Source: Acridotheres tristis (lineage: Eukaryota; Chordata; Aves; Passeriformes; Sturnidae). Taken from it: DNA of 64,000 nt. A program made the position numbers and the translations under genes. The notes below the pieces were generated by a model. That model was not told where the DNA came from. It saw nothing but the letters and a program-made list of their open reading frames with translations, and searched no databases. Of the stretch, positions 11,363 to 37,700 are shown piece by piece (positions within the stretch are counted from its first letter, which is position 1; each line of letters begins with the position of its first letter). The stretch is from NCBI GenBank assembly GCA_037013685.1, contig CM072919.1, forward strand, positions 5,439,152 through 5,503,151. The letters run 5' to 3'.

Positions 11363-12392
11363 GATTTTTCATTTCCAAGAGGGGGAAAATCCTTTCCAGA
11401 AATGGAAAATCCGCGTTGGGAATGGTCGGTGCCGCGCGCGTTTCGCGGCCCCGTGGATTCTTTGGTGAATTCATTCCTGGCAGAGCTCGTGGGTGAACCT
11501 TCCTTGGGTTTCCTGCTCCTGGAGGTCTTTTCCAACCTTAATTTGGTGATTCTTTTCTGAACTTGGTTCAGGTTCTTTGCCCACCTTAATTCAGTGATTC
11601 TTTCCCAACCCCGATTCCCTTTCTCTTTCCCAACCTCGGTTCCAAGAGCAAAAGCTGCCCCGAGTTTACCTACAAGCAATTCCCCTACATTTCCCTCAAA
11701 ACCAAACCCTCGGTCCTAAAAACTTGGATTTCTGATGAAACAACAATTAAGGCTCGAGCTGTTCCCTGAAGGAAAGACCCCGGACACCCCTCTGGACACG
11801 AAGGAGGCAGGAAGGCCCCTCCTCCCCCCGCAGATCCCGACCTTGGCTGTTTTTTATTTTTGGGAGAAACCCCAAAACCAGCGCGTTTATTCCTCGGAGC
11901 AACGGCGCCCCCGTCACTGTGATGGCAATGTGAAAGCGCAGGTAGCCTTTGTTACGTGTGTCTGTCCTTTTTAAAAAACAACCAGGAAAAAGAAAAAAAA
12001 AAAAAAAACAACAACCCACAAAAAAAACTCCCTCCCTCTTAGAATTTAACTTTGTAGTGTTCCTGTTCTTTGTATTTTGAGTTGCATCTTATTTATACGG
12101 CGCAGTGTAGGCATGGATTGCATGTCGGTTTTCTATGCGGGCACCACGACATTCTGACTGTGTATTATAAATCATTTTTACCTTTTTAAACAGGGAAAAA
12201 AACAAAAAAAAACAAAAAACAAACCAACAACACAACAGAATCATTGTGTGGAATTTCTATACTGCAAAGCCAAACACTACATGGAGTCCTCTCTTGGTTT
12301 GTGTTATTTATTTTCCGAGGCGGTTGGGGCGGGCGGGGGGCGGGCGGAGCCGTGTGTGCGTTGCCTTATGTGGGCTTGACCAATTTTATCAA

Positions 12393-12398
12393 AATAAA
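12393..12398 (+). terminator. CRTC1: candidate CRTC1 poly(A) signal, proximal
   Basis: AATAAA within TTATCAAAATAAAGGCCTG, followed by a T-rich segment about 25 bp downstream. It lies at the end of a non-repetitive, UTR-like block. Confidence 0.5.
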
Positions 12399-12419
12399 GG
12401 CCTGAAGGGGTAAAATCCA

Positions 12420-14540
12420 CTGGCTCTTTTCTTCAGGGGGTGGAGGGGTGGGGTGGGAAAAGCGTGGAAAAAAAGGGAGAGGATCCCGTGGAAAATAAAA
12501 GGAGAGAACCTCAAACACGGCTGGGCCACGTGGGAGTGAAGAGCAGGGGGTTGAGTTTGAATCCTGGAATTCCAGCCCTGGAATCCTGGAATGTCCCCAG
12601 CTGGAAGGGACCCACAGGGATCCTCATCACAGGACACCCCAAGGATCCCCTGATCCCAGAACAGTTGGGGTTGGATGGGGCCTCTGGAGACCCCCCAGTC
12701 CACCCAGGGCAGGGACACAGGAGCGTCCCCAGGTGGCTTTGGGACGTCCCCAGGTGGCTTTGGGACGTCCCCAGGCCCTCCCTGGAGCTGTTCCTGGCTC
12801 TGCCACCTCCATGGGAAGTTCTCCCCCTGTGGAACTGTCTGGGAGCGTTGTCTGGATGCTCTGGAGCTGTGGTGGCCTTGGGGACACAGGGACAGGACAG
12901 GGACTGCAGCTCTCAGGGCCTGGCCTTGCTGGTGGCTTTGGGTCAGACCCAAACTGTTGGATTTTAGGATTTTAGTGTCCTTTGGGCCAGTTTCTGGTGT
13001 TTTCCTTCATTCCCTGTGCTGGTGGATTGGGATGGAGCTGACCTTGGAGCTGGGGTTCCTCAATCCCACCCTTTTCCACAGTGGTTGAGGGGAAAAAAAA
13101 AGAAAAAAAAAAGGGGGATGAAAAGTCTCCATTCTAAACCTAAAAATGGTTTCTGTCCTTTCTGGAGTAGGGGAGTTGTAAAATTCCTAAAGGAAAAACC
13201 AAGGGGCTTAAACTAGCTCCTAGAAATTGGGAATTATGCTATAAAAAGGGAATTTTTGGAATTTAACCAGATCTCTCCTGTTTGTCCAGCAGGAAAAGCC
13301 CTTCCCAAATATCCTGGCTTCTGTCTGATGCCACCTTTGAAAGGAAAAGTTCAGTCTGGCTCCAGTTTGGGATTTTTAAGGAATTAAATGAGGAGATAGA
13401 GGTGAGGTTTCCATCCTTGCAGGGATGTTGGATGTCCAAATTCTGCGATTTTATGGGGGGAAATTTTGGGGGTTTAAGGCTCATTAAACCAAACCTGGTT
13501 GGATCCTGAATATTCCTGGCAGGAGCAGTGGCAGCATCCCCTGGACATCCACAAATCCCTGATAGAACAGGACAGGAGACCCCGAGGGGAATTTTGGGGA
13601 GGAATCAGAACTTTGAGCTCTTCCTGGATTCCCTGCTGAGGGGAAGTGAAGCTGTTTGTGCTCCTGAAGGGAAACTTTGATTTTATCCAACCCAACCCAG
13701 CAGCATCTCTGCCTCAGTGGCAGCTAAATCCCACCTGGAGGGGGTTGAGTTGGAGTAAAAAACCAAAATGATGCATTTTCAGCCTAAAATGCTGCTCTGG
13801 ACAAAAACCTTTCCTATTCAGACAATTCGTGGGTGATTTCATTGATTGATGCAAACAAACCCTGCTCAGTGCAGCAGCAGGGGCACAGAAATGCAGGAAA
13901 AGTCATTCCTGTGCCAGCAAAAAATTATTGTGTTTTGCTCTGGGTAAACTGACCTTGGCTTTAAATGTTTGCAACCAGACCTGATGTGAAAACCCAGCTC
14001 AGCTCTGTGTCTCTCCTTTCCCACCTTAGTTTTTTTGTGTGAAGGCTTCTCTGTATCTTTGCATTCTTTGTAAAGGAAATGAAATAAAAGTTCAAATGTT
14101 TTTGCCTCTGGCTGCTCAGCTTTTTCTCAGTTTCATTTGTTGGTGCTTTGGTGGGGGTTCAGTGCCGATAAGGAAATGGTAAAATCAGATTATTTTGGTT
14201 GAAAACTGAACTGGGGACTCTTCAAGGGGAAACTGCAGCTGCTCTAAAACCTTGTGAGATCTGAATTTAAACTGTCCCCAAAACGTTCCCCAGGGGCTCA
14301 GTTACCTGGCAGGGACAGGAGCATTTCCCAACTCCTTTGTGGGAGCCCTGGCACGGTGACAAACCCAGCACGAAGCTTTAATTTGTTGTTCCAGCAAGAA
14401 CCAGGCAGGGAGAGGGAAGTTGTTGAGGAAAAGGTGCCTCCAGGCATTGGCATTTCCAAGAAATCCAGGAGGGTTCCTCCCTTCCACATCTGCAAAGGAA
14501 AAGCCTCAGGAGAGTGGAAAGAACAAACACATGAGCAAGG
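12420..14540. other. CRTC1-COMP convergent interval
   Basis: About 2.1 kb with no recognised gene. It contains a possible decayed interspersed repeat at about 12560-12760 (LINE-tail-like AGCTGGAAGGGACCC), a doubled 21-bp AGGTGGCTTTGGGACGTCCCC-type unit at 12731-12772, and a poly-A/G stretch near 13090. It may be distal CRTC1 3'UTR. Confidence 0.5.
14083..14088 (+). terminator. CRTC1: candidate CRTC1 poly(A) signal, distal
   Basis: AATAAA in GAAATGAAATAAAAGTTC, with TTTTTGCCTCTG and a GGTGCTTTGGTGGGGG element downstream, the usual cleavage-site arrangement. If used, the CRTC1 and COMP ends would lie within about 0.5 kb of each other. Confidence 0.4.
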
Positions 14541-14552
14541 AGAAATCTAGAA

Positions 14553-14581
14553 TTTATTATCCAGCATTCCAAGTGTTTATT
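14553..14581 (-). terminator. COMP: candidate COMP poly(A) signals
   Basis: TTTATT on the plus strand at 14553-14558 and 14576-14581 reads as two AATAAA hexamers on the minus strand, 464-492 nt past the stop. They lie in a short tandem duplication (TTATTATCCARCATTCC). Confidence 0.5.
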
Positions 14582-15044
14582 ATCCAACATTCCAGAACCA
14601 AGACTCTCCTTAAAGTGCTTTTTCCATTGATTAAAATCAGCAACTTGGACCGAGGCTGCTCCGAGCGTCCTTCTCAGACTCGGGCTGGCTTTGCTTTGCA
14701 GCAGGTCTTGAAAAGGAAAACAACGCTGACACTCAGGAGCCCTGGAGCAGGGAGAAGATTCCTGGGAATCCTCCAGGCCAAACTGACTCCAAGCATCCCA
14801 GCTGCTGCAGGGAGCTCCCGGCACGGCCTGAGCTGGGGCTTGCAGCAGCTCGGGCTTCTGGTCACACTCCCTGTCTCCACCTCTGCCCTTCCCAGAGGAT
14901 TCGTGGGACATTTTCAGGGATTTGCTGGTGGGGAAGGGGAGCTGGAGGCTGTGAGGGCGCAGTGGGAGGTGCTGACAGCTCTCGGGGCAGGGTTCCAGAG
15001 CAGGAGCAGGAAGCAGGACGGGCTGCAGGGACGTTCCGTGGGGA
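14582..15044 (-). other. COMP: COMP 3' untranslated region
   Basis: Unique sequence between the COMP stop and the two candidate poly(A) hexamers. The extent is inferred from the hexamers. Confidence 0.5.
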
Positions 15045-30148
<15,104 letters not shown>

Positions 30149-30169
30149 GCCGGGGACAGCGCTGGGGCT

Positions 30170-30622
30170 CCCGGAGCTCGGCTCAGCCTAACACAGCTCA
30201 GCCTAACACGGCTCAGCCTAACACTGCCCGGCTCAGCTCAGCCTGGTACAGACCGGCTCAGCTCAGCTCGGCTCTGCTCTCTGCCCAGCACAGCTCAGCC
30301 CGGCTCGGCTCAGCCTGGCACTGCTCAGCTCAGCTCAGCCCAGCCCGGCTCAGCTCAGCTCAGCCTGGCACTGCTCAGCCCAGCCCGGCTCAGCTCAGCC
30401 CAGCCCAGCTCAGCTCAGCCCAGCCCGGCTCAGCTCAGCTCAGCTCAGCCTGGCACTGCTCAGCTCAGCTCTGCTCTGCTCTGCTCAGCCCGGCTCAGCC
30501 CAGCCCAGCTCAGCCCAGCCCAGCCCAGCTCAGCCCAGCTCAGCCCAGCCCGGCCCAGCTCAGCCCAGCCCAGCCCAGCTCAGCCCAGCCCAGCCCAGCC
30601 CGGCTCAGCTCAGCCCGTGCCG
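30170..30622. repeat. 5-bp CAGCC/CAGCT repeat in COMP 5'UTR or promoter-proximal region
   Basis: About 450 bp of CTCAG/CCCAG/GCTCA pentamer-based repeat immediately upstream of the COMP ATG. The sense strand reads GGCTGAGCTGGGCTGGGCTG, with four closely spaced GGG runs near 30595. Confidence 0.9.
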
Positions 30623-30635
30623 GTCCCGGCGCTCC

Positions 30636-30643
30636 GTTTTTAT
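30636..30643 (-). promoter_or_regulatory. COMP: TATA-like element of COMP
   Basis: The minus strand reads CGATAAAAACGGAGC. A start about 30 bp downstream would be near 30610 and give a 5'UTR of about 460 nt. The assignment is inferred from position and motif. Confidence 0.4.
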
Positions 30644-30774
30644 CGCGGCTCGCTCCCTCCTCCCTGCCCGGCCGTCACCGCCGAGTAAACAAAGTGAGAA
30701 ACTCATCACGAGCGGCGCGGATCGCCCCGCTCTGCCTTTCCTGCAGTGCTAAAACTGCGCAGAAAATTCCAGAA

Positions 30775-31130
30775 CGCTTCCTTTTCTTTTTCGTTTCTTT
30801 TTTCCTATGGAGAAAATTACAAAAGCATATTTTTTTCCTTTTTTTCCCCTTTATTTCTTTTATTTTTTCCTCTGGAGAAAATTCCCAAACGATATTTTTC
30901 TTTTTTCTTTTTTTTTCCCCCTCTTTTTCCTTATTCCTTTTTTTTTTCTTTTTTCCTTTTCCCCCTTTCATCTTTATTTTTTATTCTTTTCCTTTTCCCT
31001 TTTTCCTTTCCCTTCTTCCTTTCCCTTCTTCCTTTCCCTTCTTCCTTTCCCTTCTTCCTTTTCCTTCTTCCTTTTCCTTCTTCCTTTTCCTTCTTCCTTT
31101 TTCCTTTTCCTTTTTCCTTTTTTTTCCCAC
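30775..31130. repeat. polypyrimidine tract upstream of COMP
   Basis: About 350 bp of almost pure C/T on the plus strand, including tandem TTCCTTTCCCTTC decamers at 31010-31100. It lies 150-500 bp upstream of the TATA-like element. Confidence 0.9.
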
Positions 31131-31139
31131 TGGTTGGAA

Positions 31140-33900
31140 TTCCAAAATCCATTTTTTCCCCTCTTTTCTTCCCCCCAGACACGGGGCAGGCGATGATTCA
31201 GGGCTGGATTTTCCTTCTCAAGCTGCTCCAGAATTCCACAAAAATTCCTCTTTCAACTCCCTAAAAGCAAATTTCAGCCCCATGAAATTAAATCCATTTC
31301 CATCGAGTCATGATTTTATTCCCAAATCCTGTTCCAGAGGGACTGGAATCCTTGGAGGGAGGATGAAGTGCAAAAATGAGGGGGAAAAAAAGGAAAATTT
31401 GCAGCTTTTTGTGTCCACTCAGCATCAGCAAACACAGAGAGGATTCAGAAATTCACCCTGCACTGAGGAAAAGCTGGAAAACCTTCCATGGATCTCCAAA
31501 TCCCAAGAAAAATTCCAGGTGGGAATTCTCACCTGGAGACAAATCCCTGCTGGAACAATCCCAGAGTTTGGGAATGGAGATGCAGGAAAAAAAAACCAAA
31601 ACAAAACCAAAAAACCCCCCCAAAAATACCCCAAAAATACCCCAAACAAACAGAAAAACAAACAAACCAAGAAAAAAACCAACAAAAAACCAAACCAAAA
31701 AAACCACCCCAAAACCTGGGAGAGGCTCAGGGAAAGCCCAGGAAATAAAAGCTCAGTCTTTAAAATGTGGGAGCAGCAGGAATTTGGGATATTTCCAGAA
31801 AAATTAGATTTTTTCATTTTTTTCCCCCCTGTTTTTACCTCAGACCTCCCACGCTCCTTGTGGTGAGCAGGCCCCAAAATAAACAAAATATTCCCAGTTT
31901 GGTGTCCCAGGAACGCTGGAATTGATGGATTTTTCCTTTTTTCCCCCCTTTTTTTTGCAGCAAATTCCCACTGGGAATAAAGGAATTCGGACTCAGTTGT
32001 ATTTGGGTGGCCCTGCTGCCACATCCAGGATTTGATGAAGGATTTGATCCTTGTGGGATCAAAACTTGGGAATTTTCTCAGTTTTTAGCCTTTGTGGATA
32101 AATCAACCCCCTGTCCTTATTATCCTCATTATTATCCCTATTATTATCATTATTATCCTTATTATTATTGGTAACAGATAGGATTTTGTGATTTTTTTTC
32201 CCCTGATGCCTTGGGAAATCTGATTTATAATCTGTCCTTACTATCCTCATTATTATTATTAATAATAATAATAATAGATAGGATTTTGTTAAAAAAAAAT
32301 CAAAATATGGAGCAGAAAATGTTTATTTGGGGTTTTGTTTTTTTTTTTTTGGAGTTTGGGCACTGCCAGGTTCGTTACACCTTTTTTTATTTTAGTTTTT
32401 TTTCCTGCCTGGAGTTGACATCACAAACAGAGGAGCTCACAAACAAACATGAAAAAGTGAAGCTCCTGCTGCCTGAAAGTCGAAATATTTTCCATTTCTC
32501 TGTTTGGAACTGGCCTCTGCCAAGTGAAGGACAAAAGTCAGAAGAAGGAAAATGTTATTTTTCAGCCTTGGAAGGTCAGGTTCTAAAAATAAATGGAAAA
32601 CATCTCCAGCCTGGGGATGGGGTGAGAGGATTTTCACAGGGGCTCTGATGCACTGATGGTGTAAAAAAGCAAATTATGGAGGAGACCTAAGGAAAGACTC
32701 CAAAAAATTTCTCATTTTCCTCAAAATTGGGGCTTCCAAAGGTTTCTCTTGCCTGGCTTTAAGTGCTGCCCCTCAGGGGGATCCAGGCAGTGCCCAGGCT
32801 GAAATTCCCACTCTTTTGGAATTTCACTTTTTTTTCCTTCCCCACGGACTCAAGGAGCAGATTTGTCCCTTCAGTGTAGTTTGGAAAACTTGCACTGCAA
32901 TTCCATGCTTCCCTAGGATCCTGGAATCCCAATCAATCCCAGTCAATCCCAGTCAATCCCAATCAATCCCAGTCAATCCCAATAAAAGTGATGCTTGGAA
33001 GCCCAGCCTTACTTGGAAGAGCCATCCTGGTCCCAAGGTGCCAGTCCTTGTCTCCCACTGCTGGTGGCCCAACCTTGCCATGGCTCCAATTCCAGAAACA
33101 GGGAAGAAAAAAGCTGGAGAAATAAAGGAAAGAGTGAAAAAATCAAGGGTGAAGTTCAAAAAATGGAGGATAAAGTGAAAAAAAAAATGAGGATGAAGTT
33201 AAAACGTTAAGGACAAAGTTTTAAAAAATGAATGAAAAAGTTCTAAAAAATTAAGGGTGAAGTTCAAAAAATTCAGGATAAATTCACGGCAGAGCTGCCT
33301 CCAGGTTTACTTCACTTTGCCACTGATTAAATGGGGGGGAAAAAAAGCATTAAAGTGATTTTTAAAAAAGGTTTTTAATGCCTTGATTTCCTGAGGAATT
33401 CAGAATTAGAGACACAAAGCAGGCTGCAGCAGGCTGGGACTCCTCAGTGCTGGGACAGAACAGATTATTCCATGGAGGGGCTGCTCTTCCCATGGATTAA
33501 TGGATTTATTTCTAGTATTTGCCTCACTCTGGGTGTTTATCTCAAATAATCACTGCTGCTGCTGCTCTGTGTGATTAATTAATGCCTCAGTGTGGTTACC
33601 TCAGCAGCTCCAAGTGGATCCTGTTGGAATCTCTTTGTTGGGATTGTGTTTTAGCAAGGCAGGAAATCGGGATGTGGACAGGACCAAGCTGGAAAATCTG
33701 TCTGTGCAGGCTTTGAGAAGCTGGGCTTTTGATTTTGGGGGCAGAAAGGTGGGACAAGAACGAGGGTCCTGCCTCCAGCTGCAGCATCCAGCTGTTTGCA
33801 TGGAGTATTTTGGGAATTTGCAGGTGTCAGGCTGGAGCATTCCAAGTGTGAAATTCGGATTTTTTTTTTTTTTTTTTTTTTTGCAGGCTTTCCTGATGGA
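31140..33900. other. intergenic, no gene recognised
   Basis: Contains an A/C-rich CCAAAACAAACC tract (31575-31715), a TTATTATCC low-complexity pair with a repeated GATAGGATTTTGT (32105-32295), a CAATCCCAGT decamer run (32930-32985) and a T tract at 33861-33882. Open frames are short and overlap on both strands. Confidence 0.6.
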
Positions 33901-33939
33901 TTTGCTCCTGATGGAGTGGCTCGGGCTGGTTCCACTTCA

Positions 33940-34175
33940 GATCCCAGAATTCCAGGCTGGTTTGGGATGGGAGGATCTGAAATCCCATCCAGTTCCATCC
34001 CAGATCCCAGAATTCCAGGCTGGTGTGGGTTTGGAAGATTTTAAATCCCACCCAATTCCACCCCTGGGACACCTCCCTGGCCTTGGGCACTCCCAGGGGC
34101 TCCCAGCTCCTCTGGGAATTCCATCCCAGCCCCTCCCAGGGAAGAATTCCTTCCCAATATCCCATTAAACCCCGC
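33940..34175 (-). mobile_element. CR1-type LINE 3' fragment
   Basis: Reverse-oriented: GATATTGGGAAGGAATTCTT, GGGATGGAATTCCCAGAGG, GGGAGTGCCCAAGGCCAGGG and a doubled CTGGAATTCTGGGATCTG end. Confidence 0.6.
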
Positions 34176-34514
34176 CCTCTATAAATTTCAGGCCCGTTTG
34201 CTGCAGGACAATAATGATTTGGTGTTTTCTCCCCCTGTTAAATTCCAGTTTCCCTCCTGATGCTGCTGGGAATTCCAGCTCTGTCCCGTGTCCTGCCCAA
34301 GCTGGGCTGGAGGTGCCACCTGCAGGGAAATCAGTGCCCACAGCCAGTGTGCATCACTCATTTTTGGGATGAAATCCTGTGTTTTAGAGTCTTTTGGCAG
34401 AGGTTGTGAGGGAAGATTCCCCTGATCCAGGAAGAGATGGATCCGTGATTCCAGAGGTGCTGCCAGGCTCCTCTGAGGCTGCTGAGCCTCCATTGCAGGG
34501 CTGGGGAGGGAATT

Positions 34515-34790
34515 CCTCCTTCAGGATGGGAATGGGGCAAGGAAAAGGCAGAGCTGGCCTGGTTACATGGAATGGAATGGGGGATGGGAATGGGGAAAGG
34601 GGAAAGGGGATGGGAATAGGGAATGGGGAATGGGAATGGGGAATGGGGATGGGGAATGGGGAAAGGGAAAGGCAGAGCCGGCCTGGTTACAAGGCATGGA
34701 ATGGGAAATGGGGAATGGGGAATGGGGATGGGAATGGGGAATGGGAAAGGGAAGGAAGAGAAGGAAAAGGAAAAGGAAAAGGCCAGTCCT
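34515..34790. repeat. purine-rich GGGAATGGG repeat
   Basis: Irregular GGGAATGGGGATGGGAAAGG repeats. A segment containing GGCAGAGCYGGCCTGGTTAC occurs twice, near 34547 and 34671. Confidence 0.88.
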
Positions 34791-34799
34791 GGCCTGGTG

Positions 34800-37700
34800 G
34801 GAATCTCCTGAGAGTCAGCAAGGAATGGGCACAGGGTGGGATGAGATGGGATTTAGGGCTCTTCCAGCCCAATCCAGTCTGGGATTTTGTGGGATGAAAG
34901 GGAGGAATGGGTGATCCTGAACTCCCAAAGCTCAGGGAGCAGCAGGAGGGGACACCAGTGACCAGTGCCAGCTGCAGGGTCTGTCCAGAACCAGGGATCC
35001 TGGATCACCCTGGACCCCATCCTGCACTGAACCAGCACCCAGGGGCTCTGCTGGATCCACAATCTCCTCGGGGGGGGCTGGAATCCCAGCCCTTCCCAAA
35101 TACCCGAGCCCTGGTGTCAGCAGGATCCTGTCCCGGGAGAACATCTGGAATTCAAACACCTGGAATTCATCTGGACTTGCCCAACCCGAGGCCAGGAAGC
35201 CAAGGGAGGTCCCAGGGGGGGACAAAGGGTGACAGATGCCAGAGGGGATGTGGGATGGGGAAGAGCTGTGTCCCATCCTCCCCAGTTTCCCAGTGCCCCT
35301 GCAGCTGGGAGTGGGATTGTGGGGTTATGGGATTGTGAAATTGTGGGACTGTGGGAATGCTGCCAGAGCCACCCTGCTCCCGGCACTTCCATGGCGCAAT
35401 CCCAGCCCCGGGAGCGGCGCTCAAACCCCGCACGAAACGGCCCCGCATTTTTTCCTTCACTATTCACGGAGTTTTCTAACGAGGACAATAAAATTTCGAG
35501 CTCTGCGCTCAGCTCATTTGTAACAATGAGCTGCTCTTCCTCCAGCAGCCAGCGGGAGCTCAGACACGCCGAGGAAACCGGGAACAATTAACTGGAATTG
35601 TACTGGAAAAATCGGGGAAGGCTGAGGGATGTTTTGTCTGTGAGAGATGCAAAGTGATGAGAGAGTGAAGCCATCCCGGAATTGCTGCTGGGAATTGTTG
35701 GGACTTTAATGCTCAGACTATTCAGGTTTTCCTCACTAAAAATCCTTTGGCTATGATCTCCTATTTTTTTTTTTTTTTTGGGATTTTCTCCCGAAAAACA
35801 CCTCCCAGAATCATAATGACAATAACACAGATTTACTGCTCCGTGTTCCCAAAACTCCCCGGGGATGGCAGAGCTTGAAAAAACAAAAGCTCTTCGAAGC
35901 AGCCCGGCTTTTCCTTTCGCCCTCAGTGATGCAGCCCATTGATGTCTGCGGTGAAAGCTCCCGAATTTTGGAATGCAGGGGTCTCTGGGCAGGGAATAAA
36001 CAGGAATTGGCTCCTCACAGGCAGGACTGGAAGTGCTCAGGGCTCTGAGATCACGGGGGAGGTGGGCAGACAGCACGTCCACGCTTTAATAGCTCTGGGA
36101 CCTCTCTCAGGGAGCACTGAGCTGGCTTTGAACAAATCCCAAAAATTATTTTAACTCCAAAGGAACATCTGGCACTGACCTCTGGACAGGCAGAGCTCAG
36201 GGATCTCCTCGCTGCTGGGGCTGCCTGCACACGGGGGGTTCTGAGGCTGCACCAAAAAGAAAAAAAAAATTAAAATTCACATTTTATGTAGGAAAAAGAG
36301 CATTTCTGGGATGCCAAGGGTCGCCCAGATGAGGATTTGGTGGCCTCAGGTTGCTGCTGCCTGGCATAGCTGGGGACATCCGGGACAGGGAGGGTCCCAA
36401 GGAATCTGACAGCACCCACCCCTAAAAACAGCGACAGGGAGCTCACCAAACCCCGGGGAAAAGGGAAATATTCGGGCTGGATCTGCAGAGAAAATCTTGT
36501 TTCTCCCAGGGAGCTGAGGAGACAGAGCTGGGCACATCCCCCAGGGAAAATCGGGATTTCTCAGCATGTTCTATCCCAAAGGGGTGAATTTTTGGGAATT
36601 CCTTTCCCAGGAATTGTGGCCATGCTGTCCCCAGAGCTGCCCTTTCCATGGGCATCCCAAGGGAACTCCAGATTTCCCATACCAGGAGTTTTCTTAAACA
36701 AACCTCCCAAACCTCCTGAATACACAGCAAAAAGCAACTTTTAATTAATTCATTCAAAATCAATGCCACTTCTCTTACCTCTGCCTCTCACTGACTGCAA
36801 CAGGGGCTGGGTTTCCCCTCCAAAATTTCCCTTTTTTTCCATTAAAAAACCCCTCAACAAATCCAGCAGGGACAATTTAACAGCTGGAAAGAGGCAAACC
36901 CAGCAATCAGGTCTTTTCAGGACACCAGTGATCAAAGAGGTGCTCTGTACAAATGATTCTGCAGCCAGCTCTTGGCAGGAGACAGAAACCTTCTCCCTGC
37001 TGGAAATGAGATTTAAGTTGTAAGGAGAGGAAGAAAGGATCGATCACTGTGTGTTAATTCCCTTTCTCCCAATAGGAATACTGAGTGGGACAGAGAAAAA
37101 AGGGGAATAAATTGATTATTGGATGGAATATTCTCTGTCTGTCTCAGGAAGAGATTAAATTCACTTAAATTCACTTAAATTCGGTTTGAATAGGAGTAGT
37201 TTAACGCCTGTGTGAGGAAAAAGGGCTTTTTCTTGTGCAGGAAAATGGGGGAGAGAACCTTTCTGGATTACAATGACAATTCTTCAGGATAAGTTTTTTT
37301 TTCTTTGCTGTGGAATCAGGAGATTTGTGAAGGACATAAAGAAAAGAAGGGGAGAGGAAGCACCAGCAAATTTCCCATGTTGTTCTTTGGTCTCGTTATC
37401 CTTAGGCAAAAGGGGAATCTTGAATAAGAAAATGGATTTATTATGAAATTCTTCCTCTTTGGGGGGTGGTGGAGCAGAGTTTTGTCTCCATCCCTTTTGC
37501 CTGTCCTCCTTTCAGCTGATATTTCATCCCCAGCAAACCAGAGGGAAAAAAATCTTCCCAAAAAACCTGCTTTTAATTCTTTTGGGAACTGCTCAGAAAT
37601 GCTGAGCACAGAAGGACTGCAGCTCCTGGGGGCTGAGCAGAGAGGGACAATCCCAGCTCCCCACCCTGTGTCCCCTTCCCAGGGATTTCCTGAGGTTTTC

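Larger units (their letters stand above)
6496..12415 (+). other. CRTC1: CRTC1 3' untranslated region (probable extent)
   Basis: No coding sequence is recognised between the CRTC1 stop and an AATAAA at 12393-12398 that is followed by a GT-rich stretch. The segments 7900-8720 and 11840-12400 are AT-rich, non-repetitive and look like a UTR. Between them lie minisatellites at 6528-6840, 6952-7142, 7326-7832, 9612-9742 and 10694-11362. The extent is inferred: transcripts could end earlier or continue to the AATAAA at 14083-14088. Confidence 0.5.

Noticed and set aside
10542..11679. 310- and 376-codon minus-strand frames and a 210-codon plus-strand frame
   Set aside because: Produced by the 21-bp array, whose unit is a multiple of three with no stop in most frames.
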